64,000 bases of DNA from Streptomyces misionensis (GTDB lineage Bacteria; Actinomycetota; Actinomycetes; Streptomycetales; Streptomycetaceae). Below, one piece after another: positions 51,759 to 61,101 of the stretch; the stretch's first letter is position 1; every line of letters starts with the position of its first letter. The stretch lies in the NCBI RefSeq assembly GCF_900104815.1, contig NZ_FNTD01000004.1, forward strand, positions 5,162,501-5,226,500, in the 5' to 3' direction. A model generated the notes under the pieces. It was not told the origin of the DNA. It ran no database searches and saw only the letters and a list, made by a program, of their open reading frames with translations. The position numbers were made by a program, and so were the translations under genes.

Positions 51759-52280
51759 TCACAGCCGCGCGCGGGTCGCTTCCAGCAGCTGGGCGACCGA
51801 GCCGTCGGCCACGCCCGCGACCTCGTCGTAGGGGAACCAGCGCAGGTCCAGGGACTCGTCGCTGATCGCCTCGACGGCGCCGGGCGGGGCGAGCGCCGCG
51901 TACTGGACGTCGTAGTGCGTGTGGCACGGCGGCGGGATGGGGTGCCGGTCCAGGCGCATCGGGCCGCCGGGCAGCAGGGTCAGCCCGGCCATGCCCGACT
52001 CCTCGGTCGCCTCGCGCAGCGCGGCCGCCGCCAGGGTGGCGTCGCCCGGCTCGCAGTGACCGCCCATCTGCAGCCACATCCGCAGCTTCCGGTGCAGGGT
52101 GAGCAGCACCCGGCCGCGCTCGGGGTCGATCACCAGGGCGCTCGCCGTCACATGGCCGAAGTGGCAGGCCTTCCAGATGCCGTCCGGGTGCGCCGCCAGA
52201 TGGTCCAGGTAGGACTGGCGCAGCTCGTCCTGGCCCTCGTACCCCTTCAGCACGAGGACCGCGTCGTCGTACAGGCTCAC
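51759..52280 (-). CDS. Nudix hydrolase
   Basis: A 173-residue Nudix protein. The box begins GGHCEPGDATLAAAALREAT and continues EESGM, with metal-binding glutamates intact; CHFGHVTASALVID precedes it. Substrate unknown. GTG 52280 overlaps the stop of the DUF2342 gene (GTGA), so the two are translationally coupled. Confidence 0.9.
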   Translation of the reverse strand: MSLYDDAVLVLKGYEGQDELRQSYLDHLAAHPDGIWKACHFGHVTASALVIDPERGRVLLTLHRKLRMWLQMGGHCEPGDATLAAAALREATEESGMAGLTLLPGGPMRLDRHPIPPPCHTHYDVQYAALAPPGAVEAISDESLDLRWFPYDEVAGVADGSVAQLLEATRARL

Positions 52281-53722
52281 TCGGCGTCGTCGCCCTTGGT
52301 GTCGCCGGCCTCGCCGTCGTCGGTCTTCTTGTGCAGGTCGGGCTTGTCCGCCGCCTCGCCGAGGATCTTGTCCAGCTCGGAGAAGTCCAGCTGCTCGCGG
52401 TGGACGAAGCCGTCCGGGTCGTCCAGGTCGGTCGCGGTCGGCAGCATGTCCGGGTGGTGCCACAGGGCGTCCCGGCCGTCGGTGCCGCGCGCGTCCGCGA
52501 GCGAGGCCCACAGGCGCGAGGCGTCGCGCAGCCGGCGCGGGCGCAGTTCCAGGCCGATCAGCGTGGCGAACGTCTGCTCCGCCGGGCCGCCGGTCGCACG
52601 GCGGCGGCGCAGGGTCTCGCGCAGCGCGTCGGCGGACGACAGACGCGGCTTCGCGGCCGCGTGGACCACCGCGTCCACCCAGCCCTCCACGAGCGCCAGA
52701 GCGGTCTCCAGACGGGCCAGGGCGGCCTTCTGCTCGGGCGTGTCCTCGGGCTGGAACATGCCCTGCTGGAGCGCGTCCTGCAGCTGCTCGGGGTTCTGCG
52801 GGTCGAACTGGCCGACCACGTCCTCCAGCTTCGCGGTGTCGACCTTGATGCCGCGCGCGTAGCCGTCGACCGCGCCGAACAGGTGCGAGCGCAGCCACGG
52901 CACGTGCGCGAACAGGCGCTGGTGGGCGGCCTCGCGCAGCGCCAGGTAGAGCCGCACCTCCTCCAGGGGCACGCTCAGGTCCTTGCCGAACGCCTCCACG
53001 TTGGCCGGCAGCAGCGCGGCCTTGCGGGCCGGGCCGAGCGGCAGGCCGATGTCGGTGGAGCCGACGACCTCGCCCGCGAGCACCCCGACGGCCTGCCCGA
53101 TCTGCGTGCCGAACATGGCGCCGCCCATGGAGCGCATCATGCCGATCAGCGGGCCCGCCATGGCCTGCATCTCCTCGGGCAGCACATCGCCCATGGCCGC
53201 GCCGACCCGCTCGGCGACCGGGTCGACCAGCTCCTGCCAGGCGGGCAGGGTCGCCTCGACCCACTCCGCGCGCGACCAGGCGACCGCGGAGGCGGAGCCG
53301 GACGGCAGGGACGTCACGTCGTCCAGCCACAGGTCGGCCAGGCGCACGGCGTCCTCGACCGCCTTGCGCTCGGCGGGGCCCACGCTGGCGTCCTTGGTGC
53401 CGTCAGCGGTGCCCTGGGCGACCGTCTGGCGGGCGATCTGCTTGGCCATGTCCCAGTTCACCGGGCCGCCCTCGTAGGAGAGCATCTGGCCCAGCTGCTG
53501 GAACGCGGCACCGAGATCGGTGGGGTTCAGCGAGCCGAACATGGCTGCGAGCGGATTGTCGGCGCCGGGGCCGCCAAAGCCACCGGCTCCGGGCATGCCG
53601 CCGAAACCGAACGGATTGGCCGGTCCCTGCCCACCACCGCTCTGCTGGTCCTTCTTCTTGCCCTCGTCGCCGTCCTCCGGCTCCTCCGGCGGAAGGCCGA
53701 AACCGAATGGGGTGTCACTCAC
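52277..53722 (-). CDS. DUF2342 zinc-dependent metalloprotease-like protein
   Basis: A 481-residue protein. An N-terminal Gly/Pro/Phe-rich, low-complexity region (FGFGGMPGAGGFGGPGADNP) leads to the DUF2342 domain: GPVNWDMAKQIARQ, VAERVGAAMGDVLPEE, MGGAMFGTQIGQAVGVLAGE and LREAAHQRLFAHVPWL, where histidines and glutamate form an atypical zinc site. Acidic, Lys-rich tail. The family is coenzyme F420/actinobacteria-associated in annotation, but its substrate is unknown. GTG 53722 has AGGAAT upstream. Confidence 0.85.
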   Translation of the reverse strand: MSDTPFGFGLPPEEPEDGDEGKKKDQQSGGGQGPANPFGFGGMPGAGGFGGPGADNPLAAMFGSLNPTDLGAAFQQLGQMLSYEGGPVNWDMAKQIARQTVAQGTADGTKDASVGPAERKAVEDAVRLADLWLDDVTSLPSGSASAVAWSRAEWVEATLPAWQELVDPVAERVGAAMGDVLPEEMQAMAGPLIGMMRSMGGAMFGTQIGQAVGVLAGEVVGSTDIGLPLGPARKAALLPANVEAFGKDLSVPLEEVRLYLALREAAHQRLFAHVPWLRSHLFGAVDGYARGIKVDTAKLEDVVGQFDPQNPEQLQDALQQGMFQPEDTPEQKAALARLETALALVEGWVDAVVHAAAKPRLSSADALRETLRRRRATGGPAEQTFATLIGLELRPRRLRDASRLWASLADARGTDGRDALWHHPDMLPTATDLDDPDGFVHREQLDFSELDKILGEAADKPDLHKKTDDGEAGDTKGDDAE

Positions 53723-53913
53723 GGGATTCCTCGGCTGGTAAGGCCACCGGTCTTCTCCGGCGGCGCGGCTGCCCGACAACACCACCCAGCGTAGACACCC
53801 GGACCCGATCGGGCCTCGGTGCTTCGCCCGCGGAAGGCCTGCGGCAGGATGGATGCACCTCGTACGCGCGCGTCACTCACGCCCGTACAGAAGACAACCG
53901 CTGGAGATGCCGG

Positions 53914-55038
53914 GTGAGTTCCCCAGATCCGCAGGTTCGCGCAGCGCGAAACCAGTCAGCCCCGTCCGCCGGGCACACCCCCGCCGTGCGCGGGCCCGTC
54001 GTCGCGGTCACGGGCGCCGCGACCGGCGTGGGCGCCCTGCTCACCGCGCGGCTCGCCGCGTCGGAGGAGGTCAGGCGGGTCATCGCGATCGACGAGCGGC
54101 GCGGGGAGTGCGCCGAGGCCCAGTGGCACGTCCTGGACGTGCGCGATCCGGCCATCGCGGACAAACTGGGCGGCGCCGACGTGGTCGTGCACCTCGCCCT
54201 GGACCTGGACCTGGGCAGCGACGCGGCCGCGCGGACCGCTTACAACGTCCGGGGGACGCAGACCGTGCTGACCGCCGCCGCGGCGGCCGGGGTGCACCGG
54301 GTGGTGCTGTGCACCTCCGCCATGGTCTACGGCGCCCTGCCGGACAACGAGCTGCCCCTGTCGGAGGACGCCGAGCTGCGGGCGACCGCCGAGGCCACCG
54401 GCGTCGGCGACCTGCTGGAGATCGAGCGCCTGGCGCGGCGCGCGCCCCGGGCGCACCCCGGTCTGAACGTCACCGTGGTGCGGCCCGCCCTGCTCGTCGG
54501 CGGCACGGACACCGCGCTGACCCGGTACTTCGAGTCCCCGCGGCTGCTGGTCGTGGCCGGATCGCGGCCCGCGTGGCAGTTCTGCCACGTCGAGGACCTG
54601 TGCGCCGCCCTGGAGTACGCGGTGCTGGAGAAGGTCGAGGGGGAGCTGGCCGTCGGCTGCGACGGCTGGCTGGAGCAGGAGGAGGTCGAGGAGCTGAGCG
54701 GCATCCGGCGGATGGAGCTGCCCTCGGCGGTCGCGCTCGGCGCGGCGGCCCGGCTGCACCGGATCGGGCTCACCCCGTCCCCGGCCGGCGACCTGGCCTA
54801 CACGATGTACCCGTGGGTGGTCAGCGGGAGCCGGCTGCACGACGCCGGGTGGCGGCCGCGGTGGACCAACGAGGAGGTGCTCGCCGAGCTGCTGGAGGAG
54901 GTGGCCGGACGGCACACGGTCGTCGGCCGGCGGCTGGGGCGCAAGGACGCGACGGCGGCGGGGGCCGCGGGTGCGACGGTGGCGCTGCTGGGCGCCGCGG
55001 CCGTGGTGCGGCGGGCCCGCAAGGCCCGGCGGCGCTGA
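53914..55038 (+). CDS. NAD-dependent epimerase/SDR with a C-terminal membrane tail
   Basis: A 374-residue extended SDR. GAATGVGALLTA is the NAD motif, VVHLALDLDLG strand 4, CTSAMVYGALPDN the catalytic region; the usual Tyr-x-x-x-Lys is not obvious (VGDLLEIERLARR follows instead), so catalysis is uncertain. The last 27 residues are a hydrophobic helix, AAGAAGATVALLGAAAVV, then RRARKARRR, which suggests tail anchoring. GTG 53914 has GGAG 9 nt upstream. Divergent from the DUF2342 gene. Confidence 0.82.
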   Translation: MSSPDPQVRAARNQSAPSAGHTPAVRGPVVAVTGAATGVGALLTARLAASEEVRRVIAIDERRGECAEAQWHVLDVRDPAIADKLGGADVVVHLALDLDLGSDAAARTAYNVRGTQTVLTAAAAAGVHRVVLCTSAMVYGALPDNELPLSEDAELRATAEATGVGDLLEIERLARRAPRAHPGLNVTVVRPALLVGGTDTALTRYFESPRLLVVAGSRPAWQFCHVEDLCAALEYAVLEKVEGELAVGCDGWLEQEEVEELSGIRRMELPSAVALGAAARLHRIGLTPSPAGDLAYTMYPWVVSGSRLHDAGWRPRWTNEEVLAELLEEVAGRHTVVGRRLGRKDATAAGAAGATVALLGAAAVVRRARKARRR

Positions 55039-55150
55039 CGGCGCTCGCGGCGCGGGCGGGCGGCCGCTGTAGGAGCGTCCAAAGGGGCCCGCGCCCGCGC
55101 CGGGTGAACCTCGTATTCCCGCTGTCACACCCGTGCGGCACGATGGGGGC

Positions 55151-55612
55151 ATGGCTGAGACGAGTGGGCATTCCGGGGAGCGGGCGGCGGCGGATCCCAT
55201 CAGGTTGATCGGGGTGCGGGAGACCGCGCTCTCGGTGGACGAGGTGTTCGGCGCCGTCGGGGACGCGGCGGCCGGGGGGATCGCGCTGTTCGTGGGCACG
55301 GTGCGCAATCACGACGGCGGTGCCGACGTGGACGCGCTCGGGTACTCCTGCCACCCCAGTGCCGAGTCCGAGATGCGGCGGGTCGCGGAGAAGGTCGCCG
55401 CCGACTATCCGGTGCGGGCGCTGGCGGCCGTGCACCGGGTCGGGGAGCTGGCGGTCGGGGACCTCGCCGTGGTCGTCGCCGTGGCGTGTCCGCACCGGGC
55501 GGAGGCCTTCGACGCCTGCCGCAGACTGATCGACGACCTCAAGCACGAGGTGCCCATCTGGAAGCACCAGAAGTTCTCGGACGGGACCGAGGAGTGGGTC
55601 GGGGCCTGCTGA
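55151..55612 (+). CDS. moaE: Molybdopterin synthase catalytic subunit MoaE
   Basis: A 153-residue MoaE. FVGTVRNHDGG near residue 40, AVHRVGELAVGD, CPHRAEAFDACR and the catalytic lysine in PIWKHQKFSDG are all present. It transfers sulphur from MoaD thiocarboxylate to precursor Z. MoeZ at 23.8 kb would thiolate MoaD. ATG 55151 has CACGAT 6 nt upstream and no clear ribosome site. Confidence 0.94.
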   Translation: MAETSGHSGERAAADPIRLIGVRETALSVDEVFGAVGDAAAGGIALFVGTVRNHDGGADVDALGYSCHPSAESEMRRVAEKVAADYPVRALAAVHRVGELAVGDLAVVVAVACPHRAEAFDACRRLIDDLKHEVPIWKHQKFSDGTEEWVGAC

Positions 55613-55766
55613 CGCATCACCCGTTCGGCTCACCGGAGCGGGCCCGTCACTCCCCGCCCACTGCTCTTTCCGGTTGCGTGACCGGCCCCCGCACGCGAGC
55701 GTTGTCGGTGCGGAAGGTTAATCTGCTGATCAGTCAGTTGCGGACGCTCAGCGTTGGGAGGTCGGC

Positions 55767-55940
55767 ATGGGCGCGCTTGTCTGGCTGTTGATTCCGCTTG
55801 TGGCAGCGATCGGCGGCGGACTGTGGGGCAGTTGGGCCAGCCGTACGCGCAAGGTGCGCAGCGACGGCCCCGAGCTGGACGGGTACGCCCGGTTCCGCGA
55901 GGCGATGGAGAAGTCCCACTCGGGCGCGGGCGGCGTCTGA
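55767..55940 (+). CDS. Small membrane protein (57 residues), unknown function
   Basis: ATG 55767 with GGGAGG 5 nt upstream gives a 57-residue protein: one N-terminal helix (LVWLLIPLVAAIGGGLWGSW) and a charged tail with DGYARFREAMEKSH. Codon bias is typical of genes here. Similar short membrane proteins occur upstream of the PDZ-Lon protease gene in other actinobacteria, as I recall. Confidence 0.75.
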   Translation: MGALVWLLIPLVAAIGGGLWGSWASRTRKVRSDGPELDGYARFREAMEKSHSGAGGV

Positions 55941-55978
55941 CAGGGGTGCCCTGACAGTGCGCCGACAGGGGCGTCACG

Positions 55979-55984
55979 TACTGT
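55979..55984 (+). promoter_or_regulatory. Candidate -10 box for the PDZ-Lon gene
   Basis: TACTGT ends 6 nt before ATG 55991, and no ribosome site is present: leaderless geometry. A -35 at usable spacing is not clear. Confidence 0.45.
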
Positions 55985-55990
55985 CGAGGC

Positions 55991-57088
55991 ATGCCACGCC
56001 GCACCGCGACGATGCTCGCCTCGACCCTGATGCTGATCGCGTTCCTGTGCGCCGGGATGCTCATTCCCGCGCCGTACGCGGAGATGTCCCCCGGACCGAC
56101 GGTGAACACGCTCGGGGAGCACCAGGGCGAGCCGGTGCTGCAGATCTCCGGGCGCAAGACGTATCCGACGGACGGCCATCTCAACATGACCACCGTGCGG
56201 GTGACCGGCGTGGACTTCCGGATGAACCTGGTGGAGGCCGTCTACGGCTGGCTGTCGCGCGACAGCAAGGTGGTGCCGCACGACACGCTCTACCCGAAGG
56301 GCACGACGGAGGAGCAGTCCTCCCAGCAGAACGCGGAGGAGTTCAGCCAGTCCCAGGAGAGCGCCAAGGTCGCCGCCCTGAAGCAGCTGAACGTCCCGGT
56401 GAAGTCCTGGGTGATCGTCTCCACCGTGGTCAAGGACTCCCCGGCCGAGGGCAGGCTGCACGCCGGCGATGTGATCAAGGCCGTCGACGGCGCCGAGGTC
56501 AGGCAGCCCTCCGACGTGGCCAAGCTGGTCACCAAGCACAAGCCGGGCCAGAAGGTCGTCTTCACCGTCGTGCCCGCCAAGGAGCAGGCCGCCGCGGAGA
56601 AGGCCCACAAGACGGCCACGGCGACGCGGGACGTCACGATCACCACGGCCGCCTCCGACGACAGCGGCCCCAAGCGGGCGATCGTCGGGATCTCGGCCGG
56701 GACCGACCACACCTTCCCGTTCAGCATCGACATCAAGCTCGCCGACGTCGGCGGCCCGAGCGCCGGTCTGATGTTCGCGCTCGGCATCTACGACAAGCTC
56801 ACCCCGGGCAGCCTGACCGGCGGCAAGTTCGTGGCCGGCACCGGCACCATCGACGACAACGGCACGGTCGGTCCGATCGGCGGCGTCGACATGAAGACCC
56901 TCGGCGCGCGCGGCAAGGGCGCCCAGTACTTCCTGACGCCGGCCGACAACTGCGCGGAGGCCGCCGCGGACAAGCCGAGCGGGCTCACCCTGGTCAAGGT
57001 GAAGACGATCAAGGACGCGCTGGGCGCCCTCAAGGACATCCGCAGCGGGGACACCGCGGCACTGCCGCTGTGCGGCACCAAGGGCTGA
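55991..57088 (+). CDS. YlbL-type PDZ-Lon membrane-anchored protease
   Basis: A 365-residue protein with an N-terminal signal anchor (MLASTLMLIAFLCAGMLIPA), a PDZ domain in the middle (VVKDSPAEGRLHAGDVIKAV) and a C-terminal Lon-type proteolytic domain. The Ser-Lys dyad is seen in VGGPSAGLMFALG and IGGVDMKTLGA. YlbL relatives degrade membrane-associated substrates outside the cell membrane; in Bacillus YlbL clears a division inhibitor. A small membrane protein gene lies just upstream and UPF0182 downstream, as in mycobacteria. Confidence 0.92.
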   Translation: MPRRTATMLASTLMLIAFLCAGMLIPAPYAEMSPGPTVNTLGEHQGEPVLQISGRKTYPTDGHLNMTTVRVTGVDFRMNLVEAVYGWLSRDSKVVPHDTLYPKGTTEEQSSQQNAEEFSQSQESAKVAALKQLNVPVKSWVIVSTVVKDSPAEGRLHAGDVIKAVDGAEVRQPSDVAKLVTKHKPGQKVVFTVVPAKEQAAAEKAHKTATATRDVTITTAASDDSGPKRAIVGISAGTDHTFPFSIDIKLADVGGPSAGLMFALGIYDKLTPGSLTGGKFVAGTGTIDDNGTVGPIGGVDMKTLGARGKGAQYFLTPADNCAEAAADKPSGLTLVKVKTIKDALGALKDIRSGDTAALPLCGTKG

Positions 57089-57115
57089 CCCGGGCGGACC
57101 CGGCCCCGGCACGGC

Positions 57116-57147
57116 TGGGGGCGCCCGTTCGACCAGGGGCGCCCCCA
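57116..57147. terminator. 11-bp hairpin between the PDZ-Lon and PPA1309 genes
   Basis: TGGGGGCGCCC (57116-57126) pairs with GGGCGCCCCCA (57137-57147) around a 10-nt loop; the flanking genes converge. Confidence 0.8.
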
Positions 57148-57168
57148 CCGCCGTACCGCGGAGCCGAA

Positions 57169-57711
57169 TCAGTCGGCGAACGTCGCCGACAGGGCCTCCG
57201 CGAGGCCCGGCACCAGGTCCGGGCCGGTCAGGACCTCCGTGGGAGAGTCCTTCTCGCGCAGCCGCAGCGCCGACTCGCGGCCGCCGTCGCGCAGCACCGC
57301 CACCGTCATCCGGACCTCCTGGCGCTCGGGGTGTTCGGCCACCCACTTGGCCAGCTTGGCCTCGCTGAGGTCCTGCGGGACCTGTGCCTCGGCGGACGGC
57401 GGCAGCATCAGCCGCTCCACCGCGAGCGCGCAGCCGGCCACCGCGTCCGGCCAGGCGATGGTGGCGAGGAACTCGTCGAGCGGCTTGCCGGACGGGATCT
57501 CGTCCTGCTCGATCGGGGTGAGACCGACGGTCTCGGACTCGTCCTCGAGGCCCAGCTGGGCCGCGAGCGCGGGTTCCTGGCTGCGCAGCCGGGCGGTGTC
57601 GACGAGGGCGAAGAGGCGAGCGGGCTGGTCCCAGCCGAGGCCGGAGACGTACTCGTCGATCTCGAGTACGGCCCGGGTGAGCGGGTTCGCCGCCATGGGA
57701 GTGTTGGACAT
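57169..57711 (-). CDS. PPA1309 family protein
   Basis: A 180-residue soluble protein: [53 protein letters not shown] and [20 protein letters not shown] match the actinobacterial PPA1309 family. No catalytic residues or function are known. ATG 57711 is chosen; CAGGAT lies 7 nt upstream, again fitting a leaderless mRNA. Divergent from the UPF0182 gene. Confidence 0.83.
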   Translation of the reverse strand: MSNTPMAANPLTRAVLEIDEYVSGLGWDQPARLFALVDTARLRSQEPALAAQLGLEDESETVGLTPIEQDEIPSGKPLDEFLATIAWPDAVAGCALAVERLMLPPSAEAQVPQDLSEAKLAKWVAEHPERQEVRMTVAVLRDGGRESALRLREKDSPTEVLTGPDLVPGLAEALSATFAD

Positions 57712-57863
57712 GGGCACAATCCTGCCTGGTTCCCCACCGGAATCGGGAACCGAGCAGGGCCTGGGTAAGTTGCATAGGTGTCGGCCCGCGATCACGGGGG
57801 GCCACCAGGGGTCCGCGAGAACGGGGACCTGATGGATCGAGAGCGAACTTCGAGGGGCGCACC

Positions 57864-60770
57864 TTGGCTTTCCAGATGCCGGACCGCGGCCAAGGCCCTA
57901 GGGGGCCACGGACCGGAGCGGGCCGACCGTCCCGGCGGGTCAGGGTCCTCATCCTGACCCTGGGCGTGCTCGCCGTCCTCGGCATGGCGTTCAGCATGTT
58001 CGCCGGCTTCTGGACGGACTGGCTGTGGTACCGGTCGGTGCACTACTCGTCCGTGTTCACCACCACACTGTGGACGAAGATCGGCCTGTTCCTCGTCTTC
58101 GGTCTGCTCACCGCGTTCGTGGTCGGCCTGAACATCTGGCTCGCGCACCGGCTGCGGCCCCCGCTGAGCGCCATGTCCATGGAGCAGCAGAACCTTGACC
58201 GCTACCGGATGGGCCTCGCGCCGTACAAGACCTGGCTGCTGGTCGCGATCAGCGCCCTGGTCGGGCTGATCGCGGGCGCCTCGGCCGCCGGCCAGTGGCG
58301 CACGTGGCTGATGTGGGTGAACGGCGTCCCCTTCCACCAGAAGGACCCCCAGTTCCACCTGGACATCTCCTTCTACGCCTTCGAACTGCCCTGGTACCGG
58401 TTCCTGCTGGCCTTCGGCTTCGCCGCCGTGATTCTGTGCCTGATCGCCGCCGCCTTCACCCACTACCTGTACGGCGGGCTGCGCCTCACCAGCCCCGGCG
58501 CGCGCGCCACGGCCGCCGCGACCGGGCACCTCTCGGTGCTGCTCGGCCTCTTCGTCGCCCTCAAGGCGGTCGCCTACTGGCTCGACCGGTACGGCCTCGC
58601 GGTGAAGTCCAGCGGCTTCAAGTCGGGCGACTGGACCGGTCTGCGCTATGTCGACGCCAACGCCTACCTGCCGGCCAAGACGATCCTGTTCTGCATCGCC
58701 GTCATCTGCGCGCTGCTGTTCTTCGCGACCCTGTGGCGGCGCACCTGGCAGCTGTCCGTCATCGGCTTCGGCCTGATGGTGCTGTCGGCGATCCTGATCG
58801 GCGGGCTGTACCCGGCGATCGTGCAGAAGTTCCAGGTCCAGCCCAACGAGCAGGCCAAGGAAGCCCCGTACGTCCAGAAGAACATAGCGGCGACCCGCAA
58901 GGCGTACGGCATCGACGACACCCAGGTCGTCAAGTACGAGGGCAAGCCCGACACCGAGGACGACGCCAAGCTGCGCGCGGACGCGGACGACGCGGCGAGC
59001 ATCCGGATCATGGACCCGAACATCGTCTCGCCGACGTTCCAGCAGGCGCAGCAGGTGAAGGACTACTACGGCTTCCCGGCCAACCTGGACGTCGACCGGT
59101 ACCCCACCAAGGACGGCAAGCTCCAGGACACCGTCATAGGCGTGCGCGAGCTGAACCTCAAGGGCAAGGGGATCAAGCACAACTGGATCAACGACCACTT
59201 CCGTTACACGCACGGCTACGGCGTGGTCGCCGCCAAGGGCACCGAGGCCGACGACGGCGAGCCCGTCTTCACCGAGTACAACCTGCCCCCCGAGGGCGAC
59301 CTCGGCAGCTACCAGCCGCAGGTGTACTACGGCGAGAAGACCACCACCTACTCCATCGTCGGCGGTCCCCAGAAGGAGATCGACTACTCCACCGACGACA
59401 ACGGCGAGAAGACCACCAGTTACACGGGCAAGAGCGGCGTCAACCTCGACAACCCGGTCAACCGGGCCGCGTACGCGGTGGCGTTCAACGAGCCGCAGAT
59501 CCTCTACTCGGGCGCGATCGGCAAGGGTTCGCGGATCCTGTACAACCGCACGCCCAAGGAGCGCGTCGAGGCGGTCGCCCCCTGGCTGACCATCGACGGC
59601 GACGCCTACCCGGCCGTCGTCGACGGCCGCATACAGTGGATCGTCGACGCCTACACGACGTCGAACGGCTACCCGTACTCCTCCCGTACGACCCTCGGCG
59701 ACACCACGGCCGACTCGCTGAGCACCGGCAGGGACGACCGCAGCGTGGTCGCCCAGCAGAACCAGGTCAACTACATCCGCAACTCGGTGAAGGCGACCGT
59801 CGACGCGTACACCGGCGAGGTCAGGCTCTACCAGTGGGACACCCAGGACCCGGTGCTGAAGACCTGGATGAAGGCGTTCCCCGGCACGGTGCGGCCCAAG
59901 AGCGCCATCTCGCCGCAGCTGCTGTCCCATCTGCGGTACCCGCAGGACCTGTTCAAGGTCCAGCGCGAGCTGCTCACCCGCTACCACGTGACGGACGCGC
60001 AGACCTTCCTCACCGGCAGCGAGGTGTGGCAGGTGCCGGCCGACCCGACCAACAAGTCGGGTGACGCGGTGCCGCCGTACTACCTGAGCATGAAGATGCC
60101 CGACCAGAGCAAGCAGGCGTTCTCGCTGTCGACCACGTTCACGCCGGCCGGCCGGTACAGCCTCAGCGCCTTCATGTCGGTCGACTCCGAGGCGGACAGC
60201 GCCGATTACGGCAAGATCAGAATCCTGAAACTGCCCACCAGCCAGACGGTCGACGGGCCCAAGCAGGTGCAGAGCCAGTTCAACTCCGAACAGAACATCG
60301 CCGCCGCCATCAAACTCCTCAAGGGCGGCGACTCGGAGGTGGAGTACGGCAATCTGCTGACCGTGCCGCTGGACGGCGGACTGCTCTATGTGGAGCCGGT
60401 CTACGTACGCGGCGGTGGACTCAAACTCCCCTTGCAGCGCAAGGTGTTGGTGACCTACGAGGGCAAGCCGCCGGCGTTCGAGAACACGCTGGGCGAGGCA
60501 CTGGACAAGATCTTCGGCAAGCAGGGCGACACGACCGCGCCGCCGGACACCGGCGCCGCCGCCCCGCCCGCGTCCGGCGATCCGACGGTCCGGCAGGCCC
60601 TGGCCGACGCCCAGAAGGCCTTCGACGCGGGTCAGAAGGCGCTGAAGCAGCCGGACGGCCCGGACTGGGATGCCTACGCCAAGGCCCAGAAGGACCTCAA
60701 GTCCGCGCTGGAGCGGGCCGAGAAGGCGGAGCACGAGGCCGCGGGCAAGAAGGGCGGGAACAAGGGCTGA
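57864..60770 (+). CDS. UPF0182 family large membrane protein
   Basis: A 968-residue protein. About seven N-terminal helices (from [20 protein letters not shown]) are followed by a large extracytoplasmic region of some 550 residues with YANRAAYAV-like and [18 protein letters not shown] segments, and a C-terminal disordered, Lys/Ala-rich helical tail. UPF0182 (COG1615) proteins are widespread in actinobacteria and uncharacterised. TTG 57864 is the likely start: GAGGGG lies 6 nt upstream, whereas ATG four codons later has none. The initiator tRNA gene follows 41 bp after the stop. Confidence 0.9.
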   Translation: MAFQMPDRGQGPRGPRTGAGRPSRRVRVLILTLGVLAVLGMAFSMFAGFWTDWLWYRSVHYSSVFTTTLWTKIGLFLVFGLLTAFVVGLNIWLAHRLRPPLSAMSMEQQNLDRYRMGLAPYKTWLLVAISALVGLIAGASAAGQWRTWLMWVNGVPFHQKDPQFHLDISFYAFELPWYRFLLAFGFAAVILCLIAAAFTHYLYGGLRLTSPGARATAAATGHLSVLLGLFVALKAVAYWLDRYGLAVKSSGFKSGDWTGLRYVDANAYLPAKTILFCIAVICALLFFATLWRRTWQLSVIGFGLMVLSAILIGGLYPAIVQKFQVQPNEQAKEAPYVQKNIAATRKAYGIDDTQVVKYEGKPDTEDDAKLRADADDAASIRIMDPNIVSPTFQQAQQVKDYYGFPANLDVDRYPTKDGKLQDTVIGVRELNLKGKGIKHNWINDHFRYTHGYGVVAAKGTEADDGEPVFTEYNLPPEGDLGSYQPQVYYGEKTTTYSIVGGPQKEIDYSTDDNGEKTTSYTGKSGVNLDNPVNRAAYAVAFNEPQILYSGAIGKGSRILYNRTPKERVEAVAPWLTIDGDAYPAVVDGRIQWIVDAYTTSNGYPYSSRTTLGDTTADSLSTGRDDRSVVAQQNQVNYIRNSVKATVDAYTGEVRLYQWDTQDPVLKTWMKAFPGTVRPKSAISPQLLSHLRYPQDLFKVQRELLTRYHVTDAQTFLTGSEVWQVPADPTNKSGDAVPPYYLSMKMPDQSKQAFSLSTTFTPAGRYSLSAFMSVDSEADSADYGKIRILKLPTSQTVDGPKQVQSQFNSEQNIAAAIKLLKGGDSEVEYGNLLTVPLDGGLLYVEPVYVRGGGLKLPLQRKVLVTYEGKPPAFENTLGEALDKIFGKQGDTTAPPDTGAAAPPASGDPTVRQALADAQKAFDAGQKALKQPDGPDWDAYAKAQKDLKSALERAEKAEHEAAGKKGGNKG

Positions 60771-60811
60771 CCGAGGCCGTCCCGTGTCGTGATACGGTTG
60801 AGGAACAACGA

Positions 60812-60885
60812 CGCGGGGTGGAGCAGCTCGGTAGCTCGCTGGGCTCATAACCCAGAGGTCGCAGGTTCAAATCCTGTCCCCGCTA
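60812..60885 (+). tRNA. Initiator tRNA-fMet (CAT), copy 1
   Basis: A 74-nt gene from CGCGGGG to A60885; CCA is not encoded. Anticodon CAT at 60846-60848 in loop CTCATAA, with the three G-C pairs GGG/CCC in the anticodon stem that mark initiator tRNA. The first acceptor pair is a C-T mismatch, which prevents normal 1:72 pairing, another initiator hallmark. TACGGT (60793-60798) is a candidate -10. Confidence 0.97.
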
Positions 60886-60893
60886 CTGCCATC

Positions 60894-60927
60894 GAAGGCC
60901 CGGATCCTCAAGAGGATCCGGGCCTTC
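60894..60927 (+). terminator. Perfect 15-bp hairpin after tRNA copy 1
   Basis: GAAGGCCCGGATCCT (60894-60908) with complement at 60913-60927, loop CAAG, 8 nt after the tRNA end. Confidence 0.85.
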
Positions 60928-61042
60928 GTGGTGTGCGGACACGTATCGGGGCGGGATCGGGGAAGGTGTATCGCCGCGCCGCCGTGAGGAGTTGGGCGCT
61001 GTGTGTTTGACTTGTCGTCCTGTGGGCATGTCGACAAAACGC

Positions 61043-61071
61043 TGAAGTGACCTCACGGGGTGGGGTATACC
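61043..61071 (+). promoter_or_regulatory. Promoter of the Sel1-repeat gene
   Basis: TGAAGT (61043-61048), 17-nt spacer, TATACC (61066-61071). The start site would fall near 61078, which excludes an upstream GTG at 61060 as the start. An inverted repeat TTGTCG (61012-61017) / CGACAA (61032-61037) lies just upstream. Confidence 0.5.
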
Positions 61072-61101
61072 GGGTGTACCCAGGTTGCGGGTGGTGCGAC
61101 G

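Noticed and set aside
60812..60885. tRNA gene as attachment site of an integrated element
   Set aside because: No integrase, excisionase or phage gene nearby; the repeat is a whole duplicate tRNA gene rather than a 3'-end fragment.
61060..61101. Upstream GTG start for the Sel1-repeat gene
   Set aside because: It would lie upstream of or inside the -10 TATACC, and the extra residues show no repeat homology; ATG 61102 fits a ribosome site.
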